A DNA stretch of 64,000 nucleotides from Cytophagales bacterium (GTDB taxonomy: Bacteria; Bacteroidota; Bacteroidia; Cytophagales; Thermoflexibacteraceae): contig JAAFKA010000001.1 of the NCBI GenBank assembly GCA_013299115.1, forward strand, positions 248,001 through 312,000, in the 5' to 3' direction. This document shows, piece by piece, positions 17,451-26,177 of the stretch. Below the pieces are notes generated by a model. The model had not been told where the DNA came from. It made no database searches and was given only the letters and a program-made list of their open reading frames with translations. The position numbers and the translations under genes were made by a program. Every line of letters starts with the position of its first letter. Position 1 is the first letter of the stretch.

Positions 17451-18776
17451 CTAAATTTTACTCATATAATCCACCTTACTTTTCTCCAACTCGGCTATAA
17501 TTTGCTCACGCAAGGGCAATAAAGTTGCATCTTGTTTGCAAATCGTTTGCAATTTTGCTTTTTCTCTTAGCCTTTTTGCAAAATGCCAATAGTAGTAACC
17601 TGCAAAGCCAGCCCCAACTAACACTGCATAGTAAGCCAATAAACCAAAAATCGAAGGGAAAAATTGCCAAAACAGCACGCCATAAGCAGCATAAAAGATT
17701 GAAAAACATACAATTCCAAGTCCGAAGTTGAAAGCAGCCAAAAAAGTACTGTCTTTGGTGAGGCTGCGGGCAAGCCACGCAGGAAGTTGGTAAGGCAGGA
17801 AATTGTGCAAAATTCCCAACAAGTAAACAGGAAAACCACCAACTAAAATGGGTATAGTTGCCAACCAATTTTGTTTAGGTGTATAGTTAGCTACGGTCTT
17901 GTCTTGTAATTTGTAAGTTGCCAATTTATCGAAATAGGTTGTTACAACTTCTTTGAAAACAGCCATGCGTTGCGGGTCAGTAGCCTGAAAGTGCTGCACT
18001 GCATCGGCAAAGTGCTGGGCAATGGTAAAAATCTGCTCTGTATTGTGTGAGGGTAGCTCTAAATCTCTTTGGAGTTGATGGCTATACAAAACCTCTATTT
18101 GGTGGACTAATTCGTCTGTTTCTTTGTCAGGAATGACTACTATCAGGCTTTTGAGTAGCTGCTCTACGTGGGCGGTGAGGGTAGCCACTGCCTGTTGAGG
18201 TTGCTCGGCATAGAGGGCTGCGTAACCCTCCACCCCAAAGGGCAAGGCATACTGCACAAACAAATCACTCTGAAATTGGCGAGGATTGCTGTAATTGATA
18301 CCAGCACAGACAATTTGCACCCCTAATTTGAAATTGTAAGCAGCCTCTGCACCCAATGCAATGCGGGCAAGTCCTGTTTTTATCTTTCTGAGGTTTCTTT
18401 CGTCTTCGCTACCTCCTTCGGGGAAAATGACCAATGCCCCACCCGCCGCCAAAGTTTCGTAACAGGCTGCGAAAGCCTCCTCGTTTTTGGCTGCTGACTC
18501 TTGGCTGTCTTGCCTGCGATAGATAGGCACCATATAAAACTGCCGAAAAATCCATTTCAATAGAGGATTTTTGAATACACCTCCATTGGTAAGGAAATAA
18601 ATAGGTCTTTTTATCCAGACTGCCAACACCAACGGGTCTAAAAAAGTGCTGGGGTGATTGGAAGCCAACAGCAAACCTCCTTTTTTGGGCAAATGTTCCA
18701 AATTGCGGAGATGAGCAGACCTAAAAAATATTTTGACAGCTATGAAAACAATCAGCCGAAGGAATTGATAAAACAT
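17451..18776 (-). CDS. PlsC-like glycerol-3-phosphate acyltransferase family protein
   Basis: The N-terminal 200 residues form a PlsC-type acyltransferase domain: NHPSTFLDPL (an HxxxxD active-site motif), YMVPIYRR and VIFPEGGSED (substrate-binding FPEG). These enzymes acylate lysophosphatidic acid or related lipids at the inner membrane. The C-terminal half has two to four hydrophobic spans (about 320-420) absent from the short PlsC enzymes, so this is the longer 440-residue Bacteroidota variant. Substrate unproven. Confidence 0.87.
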   Translation of the reverse strand: MFYQFLRLIVFIAVKIFFRSAHLRNLEHLPKKGGLLLASNHPSTFLDPLVLAVWIKRPIYFLTNGGVFKNPLLKWIFRQFYMVPIYRRQDSQESAAKNEEAFAACYETLAAGGALVIFPEGGSEDERNLRKIKTGLARIALGAEAAYNFKLGVQIVCAGINYSNPRQFQSDLFVQYALPFGVEGYAALYAEQPQQAVATLTAHVEQLLKSLIVVIPDKETDELVHQIEVLYSHQLQRDLELPSHNTEQIFTIAQHFADAVQHFQATDPQRMAVFKEVVTTYFDKLATYKLQDKTVANYTPKQNWLATIPILVGGFPVYLLGILHNFLPYQLPAWLARSLTKDSTFLAAFNFGLGIVCFSIFYAAYGVLFWQFFPSIFGLLAYYAVLVGAGFAGYYYWHFAKRLREKAKLQTICKQDATLLPLREQIIAELEKSKVDYMSKI

Positions 18777-18918
18777 AACAACAACTTAAAAAGTATTTAT
18801 TACTTAAATTTATATTTTTTTACTATTTAAAAAAATATTAAGATTTTATTTGCATTTATAAGAATAAACACTAATAATTGCCTATTGTTTATTATAAATG
18901 TTTAAAATTTTAAAAACT

Positions 18919-19338
18919 ATGGGATTTGTACAAGAATTTAAGGCTTTTGCCCTCAAAGGCAACTTAGTTGACATGGCAATTGGTGTGGTGATGGGTGCTG
19001 CTTTTGGTAAAGTAGTATCAGCCTTTATCGATGGTATGTTTATGCCTTTAGTCGGTTTAGTTACAAGTGGGCAAGATTTTTCAGAATTAGTCTTCCAGAT
19101 TAAGCCTGAAATTAAAGATGCTGCTGGCGTTGTAACACAGGCAGCTGTAGCCATTAAGTATGGTGCTTTCATTACAGTTGCCATAGAATTTGCTTTGGTA
19201 GCTTTTGTGATGTTTATGCTTATTAAGGGCATGAATGCAATGAAAAAAGCAGAACCTGCACCGCCACCACCTGCACCTCCAGCACCAACAAAAGAGGAAA
19301 TTTTGTTAGCTGAAATCAGAGATTTATTGAAAAAATAA
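18919..19338 (+). CDS. mscL: Large-conductance mechanosensitive channel MscL
   Basis: MscL is an inner-membrane channel that opens under high membrane tension to release solutes during osmotic downshock. The N-terminal helix MGFVQEFKAFALKGNLVDMAIGV aligns directly with E. coli MscL. TM1 with the GAAFGKVVSAFID pore-lining stretch, TM2 (about residues 75-100) and a cytoplasmic C-terminal helix preceded by a Pro-rich linker are all present. I prefer ATG 18919 to the in-frame ATG at 18898 because it matches family N-termini. A strong terminator follows. Confidence 0.93.
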   Translation: MGFVQEFKAFALKGNLVDMAIGVVMGAAFGKVVSAFIDGMFMPLVGLVTSGQDFSELVFQIKPEIKDAAGVVTQAAVAIKYGAFITVAIEFALVAFVMFMLIKGMNAMKKAEPAPPPPAPPAPTKEEILLAEIRDLLKK

Positions 19339-19354
19339 ACCATAATTGGGTAAT

Positions 19355-19397
19355 AAAAACCCCTTATAAAATTAGATAATTTTGTAAGGGGTTTTTT
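19355..19397 (+). terminator. Rho-independent terminator of mscL
   Basis: AAAAACCCCTTATAAAATTA and the near-complementary AATTTTGTAAGGGG arm flank a short loop, followed by six Ts. It starts 17 bp after the mscL stop. Confidence 0.85.
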
Positions 19398-19565
19398 GTA
19401 GCCCTTCATCAGAGGATAGTTTTGTCATTGCCATATTTTTTTGCTCTTTCTCAATAATCAACATATCCAAGCTGAGTGTGCCTAAAATGAAAATAACAAT
19501 ACTTTGATAATAACATTCTCAATTTGTTTTTGTTATTTTGGGGACAAATCGTTGTTGCTGTTCTC

Positions 19566-20558
19566 ATGTTTCCAAAAATTACCATTATCACTCCTTCTTT
19601 CAATCAAGGACAATATCTTGAAGCCACTTTACAATCAGTATTAGGGCAAAATTATCCTAATTTAGAGTATTTTGTCATCGACGGAGGCAGTAAAGATAAT
19701 TCGGTAGAAATTATCAAAAAATATGAATCTCAACTGAGTTTTTGGGTAAGTGAACCAGACAAAGGGCAGAGTGATGCCATTAACAAAGGTTTGAGGCAAG
19801 CCACAGGCGACATCATTACGTGGCTCAATAGTGATGACCAGCTAACCGCAGGCACATTACAAAAAGTGGCAACTTATTTTGAGCAGTATCCCGACAGTTG
19901 GGTTATTCATGGCAAAACCATTTTGTTCGGAGAGGAGTTAGACGAGCAAGAGAAAGGTAGTCCCGCCACAGGTGACTTGTTCCCTTATTATTTGGCTGCT
20001 TTGCCTTTTCCACAACCCTCTTCTTTTTTCAGAAAAGAAGCAGTACAGACGTATGGCTTACTTAATTCGCAATATCATTATGGTATGGACTACGATTTTT
20101 TTGTTCGAATAGCTCTCAATCACCCATTTTTGGCAGTGGAAGATGTATTTTCGCGGTACTTATTACACCCAGAAAGTAAATCTGTTGCACTAAGTGCTAA
20201 CTTTGCCACAGACTATGCTAAAATATTCTGTAAAGTTTTGAGGTCTGTTCCCTCAGCTCAGCCTCTGATAAAGCAATTACAAAAAGCAAAGTTATACTAC
20301 GAAGGTACAGACCAGTATAGTGTAGATACCACTTTGCCTTTGGGATTGTTTCATCAAGCTCTTTTATTAAATTTAAAGTACCAAATCACGTTTTATTATG
20401 ATGCTTTGCAAACTAAAGAAATCAGAAAAATTATACAATTTATAAAAGGTTTTGATAAAAATTTTCTCTCACAAGACCCTGAATTACAAAGTGTTGCTTT
20501 CCGTAGCCAATTACCAAAACCTCTTTTGCAGGGATTGAGGTGGTTGAAAAATAGGTAA
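19566..20558 (+). CDS. Family 2 glycosyltransferase
   Basis: The GT-A fold domain starts KITIITPSFNQGQYLEATL, followed by VIDGGSKDNS, EPDKGQSDAINKG and the DxD-type site LNSDDQL. These enzymes transfer a sugar from a nucleotide sugar, usually for surface polysaccharides or glycolipids; acceptor and sugar are unknown. ATG 19566 puts the first beta strand at the N-terminus, whereas the in-frame ATG at 19524 would add an unlikely leader. No other polysaccharide genes are adjacent. Confidence 0.9.
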   Translation: MFPKITIITPSFNQGQYLEATLQSVLGQNYPNLEYFVIDGGSKDNSVEIIKKYESQLSFWVSEPDKGQSDAINKGLRQATGDIITWLNSDDQLTAGTLQKVATYFEQYPDSWVIHGKTILFGEELDEQEKGSPATGDLFPYYLAALPFPQPSSFFRKEAVQTYGLLNSQYHYGMDYDFFVRIALNHPFLAVEDVFSRYLLHPESKSVALSANFATDYAKIFCKVLRSVPSAQPLIKQLQKAKLYYEGTDQYSVDTTLPLGLFHQALLLNLKYQITFYYDALQTKEIRKIIQFIKGFDKNFLSQDPELQSVAFRSQLPKPLLQGLRWLKNR

Positions 20559-20567
20559 AAAAGAAGA

Positions 20568-22214
20568 TTAGTTAAACAAAGCCTTAAATTTAAATTCTTT
20601 GCCATCGAACAAGCCTTTATCACTTAGTTTGAGTTCGGGAATTACCAACAAAGCCATAAAAGATAAAGTCATAAAAGGTGCTTTGAGTTGGCACCCCAAC
20701 TTTTTGGCTGCTTGGTCTAAGGCAGTGTATTGAGCAGCTACGGTTTCGCCATCTTGTGCAGACATAATGCCCGCAATGGGCAAAGGCAGAAGCAAAGTTT
20801 CGTTAGGTGTAACCACTGCTATTCCACCTTTTGCCTCTATAATTGCATTAACGGCTTGGCAAATTGCCTCTTCAGAAGTGCCTACAGCTGTGATATTGTG
20901 CGAATCATGCCCTACGGAGGAGGCAATAGCCCCTGATTTTAAACCAAAATTTTTGATAAAAGCTACGGCTGGTTCTATATTGGGTTGATACCGATTGACT
21001 ACTGTTAGTTTTAAAACATCGTCTTTCGTGTCTGCCATTACCCATTTTCCTATGTAGTGTGTTTGGGCTTTTGTGGGTAGCACCAAAGTTCGAGTAATCA
21101 ATTCGCCGTCAATAGCCTCTATGCAGTTCATAGTTTTGGCATCTTCGGGACAATCGACAACAAACTCTGAGGGTCTTTTGAGGTTGGTATCAAATTGGTT
21201 GATAATTTCAATCGGAACTGTTGGAATGAGGCTTTTTTGTTGGTCTGCCACCAATTCTCCTTTGATATAAGTCTGCAAAACTTTAAATTCTTGCAAATTA
21301 TTGACCACAATGCAATCTGCCGAATCTCCTTCTTGCAACTGCCCAACCGACAAACCATAATGTGTAATGGGATTGATACAAGCAACTTGCAAAACCTTGA
21401 ATACGTCTATGCCTTTGGCTACGGCTCGTCTTACCAATTCGTCTATGTGGCTTTCTACCAAATTATCGGGGTGCTTATCGTCTGAGCAAAACATCATTTG
21501 TTCATAATGTTCGTCCAATAAAGGAATTAAAGCCTCGAAGTTTTTGGCTGCACTACCTTCTCTTATCAAAATTTTCATGCCGTATTTCAGCTTGTCGGCT
21601 GCTTCGGCTGCCGTAACACATTCGTGGTCTGTACTCATACCTGCTGCTATGTAAGCCTTAGCTTGCTTACCTCGCAAGGCAGGTGCGTGTCCGTCTATGA
21701 CCTTGCCCAACTCTTTGGCAATAGCTATTTTTTCCATGACCTCTGGCACTTTTGCCAACACCGCAGGATAATTCATCATTTCTGCCAAATACAATAATTG
21801 GTGTTTTTCGAACAAATAACGAATATCGGCTGCATTAATTTCTGCCCCTGCCGTTTCGAAAGTGGTGGCGGGTACGCAAGAAGGCACACCAAAATAAAAG
21901 TGAAAATTGACCTTTTTTGCATTGTCAATTAGGTGTTCTATTCCCTTGACACCCAAGACATTGGCTATTTCGTGAGGGTCAGAAACCGTAGCCACTGTGC
22001 CATGTTTTACCGCCAACTTTGCAAACTCCGAAGGCATAAGCATAGAACTTTCTATATGCACATGGGCATCTATGAAACCTGCCAAAACATAGTGTTCGCA
22101 AACTTCGTTTATGGGAGTAATTTTGCTTATTTTGCCATTGGCAATGTGAATTTCGGCTGCAAAAATCTTGCGTTGCTTGATTTGCACGAAGTTGGCTTTA
22201 ATTTTGGTGGTCAT
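20568..22214 (-). CDS. ade: Adenine deaminase
   Basis: Adenine deaminase converts adenine to hypoxanthine and ammonia in purine salvage. This 548-residue amidohydrolase carries the metal-binding motif GFIDAHVHIESSML near residue 50, the DGHAPAL block, the STDHECVT block and the FCSDDKHPDN block. The C-terminal adenine deaminase domain includes SGAIASSVGHDSHNI and the conserved LPIAGIMS stretch. All family motifs look intact. The gene converges with the glycosyltransferase with 9 bp between stops. Confidence 0.95.
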   Translation of the reverse strand: MTTKIKANFVQIKQRKIFAAEIHIANGKISKITPINEVCEHYVLAGFIDAHVHIESSMLMPSEFAKLAVKHGTVATVSDPHEIANVLGVKGIEHLIDNAKKVNFHFYFGVPSCVPATTFETAGAEINAADIRYLFEKHQLLYLAEMMNYPAVLAKVPEVMEKIAIAKELGKVIDGHAPALRGKQAKAYIAAGMSTDHECVTAAEAADKLKYGMKILIREGSAAKNFEALIPLLDEHYEQMMFCSDDKHPDNLVESHIDELVRRAVAKGIDVFKVLQVACINPITHYGLSVGQLQEGDSADCIVVNNLQEFKVLQTYIKGELVADQQKSLIPTVPIEIINQFDTNLKRPSEFVVDCPEDAKTMNCIEAIDGELITRTLVLPTKAQTHYIGKWVMADTKDDVLKLTVVNRYQPNIEPAVAFIKNFGLKSGAIASSVGHDSHNITAVGTSEEAICQAVNAIIEAKGGIAVVTPNETLLLPLPIAGIMSAQDGETVAAQYTALDQAAKKLGCQLKAPFMTLSFMALLVIPELKLSDKGLFDGKEFKFKALFN

Positions 22215-22227
22215 GGGTGCTTTTTTA

Positions 22228-22235
22228 CAAAAGTA
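22228..22235 (-). promoter_or_regulatory. Putative ade promoter -7 box
   Basis: On the minus strand the box reads TACTTTTG, matching TAnnTTTG, 13 bp upstream of the ade start codon, so the mRNA leader would be very short. Confidence 0.5.
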
Positions 22236-22289
22236 GAAAAAAATAGCAGTTTATTATGTTTTCTGCATCAAAATTTTTACCTTTTTTGC

Positions 22290-22364
22290 CACTTAGATAC
22301 TAAGAAACACTAAGTTTCACTAAGAGTTTTTTAGTGAAACTTAGTGTTTCTTAGTATCTAAGTG
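22290..22364. repeat. 75-bp palindrome with perfect 33-bp arms
   Basis: The arms at 22290-22322 and 22332-22364 are perfectly complementary around a 9-nt loop and are built from CACTAAGTTTC-like words. It lies between the divergent ade and acpH genes, so it is not a simple terminator, although it could form a very stable hairpin in either leader. It resembles in style the palindromes at 1344, 30178 and 49141. Confidence 0.85.
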
Positions 22365-22411
22365 TTAGCTAATTATTTAATTTCATACCTACTATTTCAT
22401 ATCTATTACCA

Positions 22412-22996
22412 ATGAACTACCTTGCTCATTTATTTTTGTCTGACCACGAACCACAAAAAATGGTGGGCAACTTCATTGCCGATTTTGTAAGAGGAAATCA
22501 AGTGCAAGACCTGCCTTTGGGTATTCAACAAGGCATTAAATTGCACCACAAAATAGACCAATTTACAGACCAGCACCCCATTGTGTATGAAAGCAAACTA
22601 ATTTTGCGACCTCTGTATGGCAAATATGCTGCGGTGCTGGTCGATGTGTTTTACGACCATTTTTTGAGTCGGCAGTGGCAGGTTTTTAGTTCGCAAGACC
22701 GTCAGGCTTTTTGCGAAGAAGTGTATCAAAATCTCAAAACTAACGAACAGTGGTTGCCTACTTCTTTGCAAAGTTATTTGCCCGACATGATTAGGCATAA
22801 TTGGTTGTATTATTATGGCGAATGGGAAGGGGTGCGGCGAGCCTTGCAAAATCTGGCTAACAGGTCTGCACACCGCAAAGACTTGGCACAAGCCCTAAGC
22901 AGTTTGCAGACCCATCACGCCATTTTTGAGCAACATTTTCTTGCTTTTTTCCCCGAATTGATTGTCTATTGTAAAGAAATAGGGAAAATTAATTAG
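22412..22996 (+). CDS. acpH: Acyl carrier protein phosphodiesterase (AcpH-like)
   Basis: AcpH removes the 4'-phosphopantetheine group from ACP. This 194-residue protein has the family N-terminus MNYLAHLFLS, then MVGNFIADFVRG, GIKLHHKIDQFTD and VLVDVFYDHFLSRQW, with His and Asp residues in HD-domain-like positions. Bacteroidota carry short AcpH-like proteins of this type. It may act opposite to the phosphopantetheinyl transferase at 3705, an inferred link only. The next gene is convergent, 9 bp away. Confidence 0.88.
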   Translation: MNYLAHLFLSDHEPQKMVGNFIADFVRGNQVQDLPLGIQQGIKLHHKIDQFTDQHPIVYESKLILRPLYGKYAAVLVDVFYDHFLSRQWQVFSSQDRQAFCEEVYQNLKTNEQWLPTSLQSYLPDMIRHNWLYYYGEWEGVRRALQNLANRSAHRKDLAQALSSLQTHHAIFEQHFLAFFPELIVYCKEIGKIN

Positions 22997-23005
22997 AGCC
23001 AGAAG

Positions 23006-24346
23006 TTACTCATAAAAACTAATTTGTTTGGTTTTGTAATTGATTACAGTTTTGTATTTCCTCAAAAAATCGTAGCCCAACAGACCATCTATCATTTTGA
23101 CAGTGCCTGTGTTAAGATTCTCTACATCAGAAACCGTTGCTTTCATATTTTTGAAGGTCAAATCTCCAATTTTTAGCCCTTTTATCTTAATCAAAGGCAC
23201 AATTTTTACTTTTTTGTCTGCTCCGCTCAACTCATCTGTACCTTTGTCTTTGGTATGTTCCTTAATGGTTTGGTATTGATTAGTGCCAATTAGGGCAGTA
23301 GAAGCACCACTATCTATGCCAAATCTGAGGGTTTGATTGCCAATCGTAGCTTTTACCACCGCCAAGTGTGCTGTAATTTCTATTTCACCCTGATATAAAA
23401 GTTTGCCCTGCGGTTTTGGCAAATTTTCGGCATCAGCCTTATACAAATTCAGCAAATTGTCTTGATAGTTGTAAGTTGTTTGGTAAGTTGACAAGACGTT
23501 GTAACCAATCAAACCTAAAATTTCGCATTTGTTAGCTTTTTCTAAGTGTGCCATGTCAATCGCAAGGCATTTTACATCTTTCAAGGTCATACTTTGCCAC
23601 AAAAATTCAGTTGCTACTGCATAACTTGTGCCTACAATCTGCCCGCCAGCACCCGATATACCACCCAACACTTTGTTATTGTCGCCTTTGGGCAGGTCGT
23701 CAAAATATTGTTTGTTTAGAATTAAGACAGGAGAACCACTATCCACAATAAATTTACCCTTCCTTCCATTGATTGTTGCCTCCACAAAAATCAAGTTTTT
23801 CCTGACCTCAAAAGGGGAAGTTAAACTTTGAGGCATTATATTTTTGGGGTCTGCACTCAACTCTTTGTCTGCTTTCATTACAGAAGCTCCTTTTAAAATA
23901 TTGATTTCCAATAACTTGCCCACATTATCAATCAAAAAAGTATGTTGCCTTTCTGTGCCGTTTTCTAATTTAAAAGTTGTTTCGGCTTTGGTATTTGTGC
24001 TTTCAATTTCCAATTTAGTAACATTAATAGTTGCTATTTTGCTTGGATATTGCAAAAAAACTTGTTTCAAAACAGGTTGCAACATCGTGCCACTGATATT
24101 GGCTGCTTTGGTTTCAGGCAAGAGGTAAGGAGAAAGAGGTGTAAGATTTTTTTGGTTAATAGCCTCGCCAATAGCTTTTAATGCCTGATTAACCAATAAA
24201 TTGTCAGGTGCTATTTCATTAACTAACTTAACAGATGAGTCTGTTTGTGTAATAGTTTGCAAGTCATTTTGAGCAAATACTACATTTGTGCCTTTGGTTG
24301 CTAAGAAAAAAAAGGCAAAGGTAAGGAATTTTCTTACGTTTTTCAT
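23006..24346 (-). CDS. Secreted retropepsin-like aspartyl protease with two active-site halves
   Basis: A signal peptide (FLTFAFFFLATKGTNVVFAQ) leads to a 446-residue protein with two aspartic-protease-type motifs, KFIVDSGSPVLIL near residue 200 and RFGIDSGASTALIG near residue 340. Each domain ends in a GLIGYN- or GLLGYDFL-type motif, typical of retropepsin-like proteases. Two motifs in one chain suggest an intramolecular pseudodimer, as in pepsins. Location is periplasmic or outer membrane. Three matching dyads upstream (24368-24441) imply dedicated repression. Confidence 0.85.
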   Translation of the reverse strand: MKNVRKFLTFAFFFLATKGTNVVFAQNDLQTITQTDSSVKLVNEIAPDNLLVNQALKAIGEAINQKNLTPLSPYLLPETKAANISGTMLQPVLKQVFLQYPSKIATINVTKLEIESTNTKAETTFKLENGTERQHTFLIDNVGKLLEINILKGASVMKADKELSADPKNIMPQSLTSPFEVRKNLIFVEATINGRKGKFIVDSGSPVLILNKQYFDDLPKGDNNKVLGGISGAGGQIVGTSYAVATEFLWQSMTLKDVKCLAIDMAHLEKANKCEILGLIGYNVLSTYQTTYNYQDNLLNLYKADAENLPKPQGKLLYQGEIEITAHLAVVKATIGNQTLRFGIDSGASTALIGTNQYQTIKEHTKDKGTDELSGADKKVKIVPLIKIKGLKIGDLTFKNMKATVSDVENLNTGTVKMIDGLLGYDFLRKYKTVINYKTKQISFYE

Positions 24347-24367
24347 GGTAGATAAGAATTTAAGGTT

Positions 24368-24441
24368 TACGATTTATTTCGTATTACAAATATCTACGAC
24401 TGTGTTCGTAATTCAAAAATTTATCTACGATATTTTTCGTA
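24368..24441. promoter_or_regulatory. Triple operator: TACGA-N6-TCGTA dyads
   Basis: Three 16-bp dyads share TACGA at one end and TCGTA at the other, at 24368-24383, 24395-24410 and 24426-24441. Start-to-start spacings are 27 and 31 bp. Outer bases are also conserved (TCTACGA and TCGTAATT in two copies). They lie 22-95 bp upstream of the retropepsin-like gene. The TAC...GTA form resembles BlaI/MecI-type operators, but the regulator is not in the window and its identity is inference. Confidence 0.75.
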
Positions 24442-24467
24442 ATTTAAGATTTTTTAACTTCTTTTGC

Positions 24468-25577
24468 TCATTCTCCTGCATTACTCGGTGGCACTATCCA
24501 ACCATTCATTATGGCATGGCGGGCAGCTTCCTCAGTTTCTTGCATAACCAACACCTGCGTAAAACCACCATAAAAATCCTTAAAAACCTCGTTGATAAAT
24601 TTCAATCTTTCGGGGTCTTTCACATCTCTGATGTAAATAGCCAAAATTCTATTGGGGTACATTTCGGCAATTTTGCGGTAGCTGGGGGCATCTTGTTGTC
24701 CACTGTCGCCAATTAGGATAAATTGCAAATGAGGGTACGTGTCCATAATCTTGACAACTTCGTTGATTTTATGTTCCCCATGGGCAGACATACTTCCGCG
24801 TGATTGGTTGTCTATGCTGTAATCTCGAAGGCAAAATACGCCTTCGGGCAGGTCGTGTACGTCTATGAGGTGGGTCAAAAAGTCGTATAAATTCCAAGGG
24901 CTGCTGGATACATAAAACATGGGGTTGTGGTTATTGCCACTTTTGCCTTGTTGCAAAGCCCTATAAAAACTTCGCACTCCATCGAAAGGTACTCTGGTTA
25001 GGGCATTTTTGGTAAAGGTATTTTTTACCATTTTGATAATATCCGTAGCCGAAGTTTCTATAATGGTGTCGTCTATGTCGCTGACAATGCCAAAATCTGC
25101 CGAAGGTGGTGGTATCAGCACCTTGCCTGTTTCTTGCAACACGCCTACCTCAAACTGTCCAATGGGTGAGGCTTGCAAACGAACTTCAAAATTTTCGGCA
25201 CGGGGCAAAACCTGCACTGCTGCCTGTGAGTCTAACGCTAATTCGAAATAACCTTGATTGTCTGTTACTACAATATTGGGTATGCCCTGCCACTTGACCT
25301 CGACTATGGCTTGCGGAATGGCATCACTTTCCAACCGTTTATACATATTGAGCATATTGATAAAAGTGCTGTCTTGCTCCGTAGGCAAGGTTATTTTCTT
25401 GGTTTTCAGCACTCTACCTTTGATAAAAATTTTTTGGTCGGAGCCATAGCCTCTATACACCACCACCTGCACATCACTAAACTTGTCTAAGGTTTCTTGC
25501 ACCTTGTGTTTGAGGGAGTCTATTCCCTCTTCGGCTACCAAAGCTGCTTGCTTAATGAATTGTATCCAATCTGCCAT
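24468..25577 (-). CDS. App1-like (DUF2183) phosphatase domain protein
   Basis: The C-terminal domain begins DFGIVSDIDDTIIETSATDI, a HAD-type DxDxT motif. It continues with FYVSSSPWNLYDFLTHL, the GEHKINEV lysine motif and FILIGDSGQQDAPSY, matching the phosphatidate phosphatase App1 domain. The N-terminal half holds a beta-sandwich-like stretch with VVYRGYGSDQKIFIKGRVL. Family members dephosphorylate phosphatidate in yeast; bacterial substrates are untested. No signal peptide is visible, so it is probably cytoplasmic. Confidence 0.88.
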   Translation of the reverse strand: MADWIQFIKQAALVAEEGIDSLKHKVQETLDKFSDVQVVVYRGYGSDQKIFIKGRVLKTKKITLPTEQDSTFINMLNMYKRLESDAIPQAIVEVKWQGIPNIVVTDNQGYFELALDSQAAVQVLPRAENFEVRLQASPIGQFEVGVLQETGKVLIPPPSADFGIVSDIDDTIIETSATDIIKMVKNTFTKNALTRVPFDGVRSFYRALQQGKSGNNHNPMFYVSSSPWNLYDFLTHLIDVHDLPEGVFCLRDYSIDNQSRGSMSAHGEHKINEVVKIMDTYPHLQFILIGDSGQQDAPSYRKIAEMYPNRILAIYIRDVKDPERLKFINEVFKDFYGGFTQVLVMQETEEAARHAIMNGWIVPPSNAGE

Positions 25578-25622
25578 CGTCTTAAAAGTATTTAGAACTC
25601 ACAATTAACAACTAACAACTAT

Positions 25623-26015
25623 TTACTTTTCTGTTTTTTCTATCCAAACTAACTGAATAGGCAAGTTGGTAGCCATAGCAAAATACTGTACTTCGTCTTC
25701 TAAGTCCTCGTCTTGGCGGTTTAAGTGCCAACAAACAGACAAATTGCCTTTTTTGTCTTTAAATTTTTTGAGTATTCGCAAAATTTCCAGAATACATTTG
25801 GAACTGCTGGTGTTAAAGTAGGTAATTTTGACATGAAAATCAACAGCCAAAGAAGTTTCTGCCAAAAAACTTTCCAACCAATTATAAATAGGTTCGTAAA
25901 ATGCGTAGGTGTTTGTAATATACGACTGCCCTTCTATTTCGCACACCCCTGTCTGGGCATTGAAATTGATGTAAGGCATCACTGGGTTAGTTTTTTCTAT
26001 TAACAAACTTTGCAT
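25623..26015 (-). CDS. SiaC-family (DUF1987) regulatory protein
   Basis: From ATG 26015 the protein is 130 residues and begins MQSLLIEKTNPVMPYINFNA, matching SiaC family N-termini, then GVCEIEGQSYITNTYAFYEP and FNTSSSKCILEILRIL. In Pseudomonas SiaC is a threonine-phosphorylated partner of the diguanylate cyclase SiaD; the TSSSKC segment is the corresponding region. No siaA, siaB or siaD homologue is adjacent. The longer frame from 26063 has a non-family N-terminus and was rejected. Confidence 0.82.
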   Translation of the reverse strand: MQSLLIEKTNPVMPYINFNAQTGVCEIEGQSYITNTYAFYEPIYNWLESFLAETSLAVDFHVKITYFNTSSSKCILEILRILKKFKDKKGNLSVCWHLNRQDEDLEDEVQYFAMATNLPIQLVWIEKTEK

Positions 26016-26177
26016 TGGAGAAAAAGAGTATGGATTGAAAAGCATACAATACTGTTGCCACAAAGATAAAACAAAAAATTATACTTTGAGTTTATATTTT
26101 CGGCTATTTCATACATTGTAAGAATAACAGAAAATATAAAACTGCAAACGAAAAACTGAATAAAAGGTTTGGTTTTT

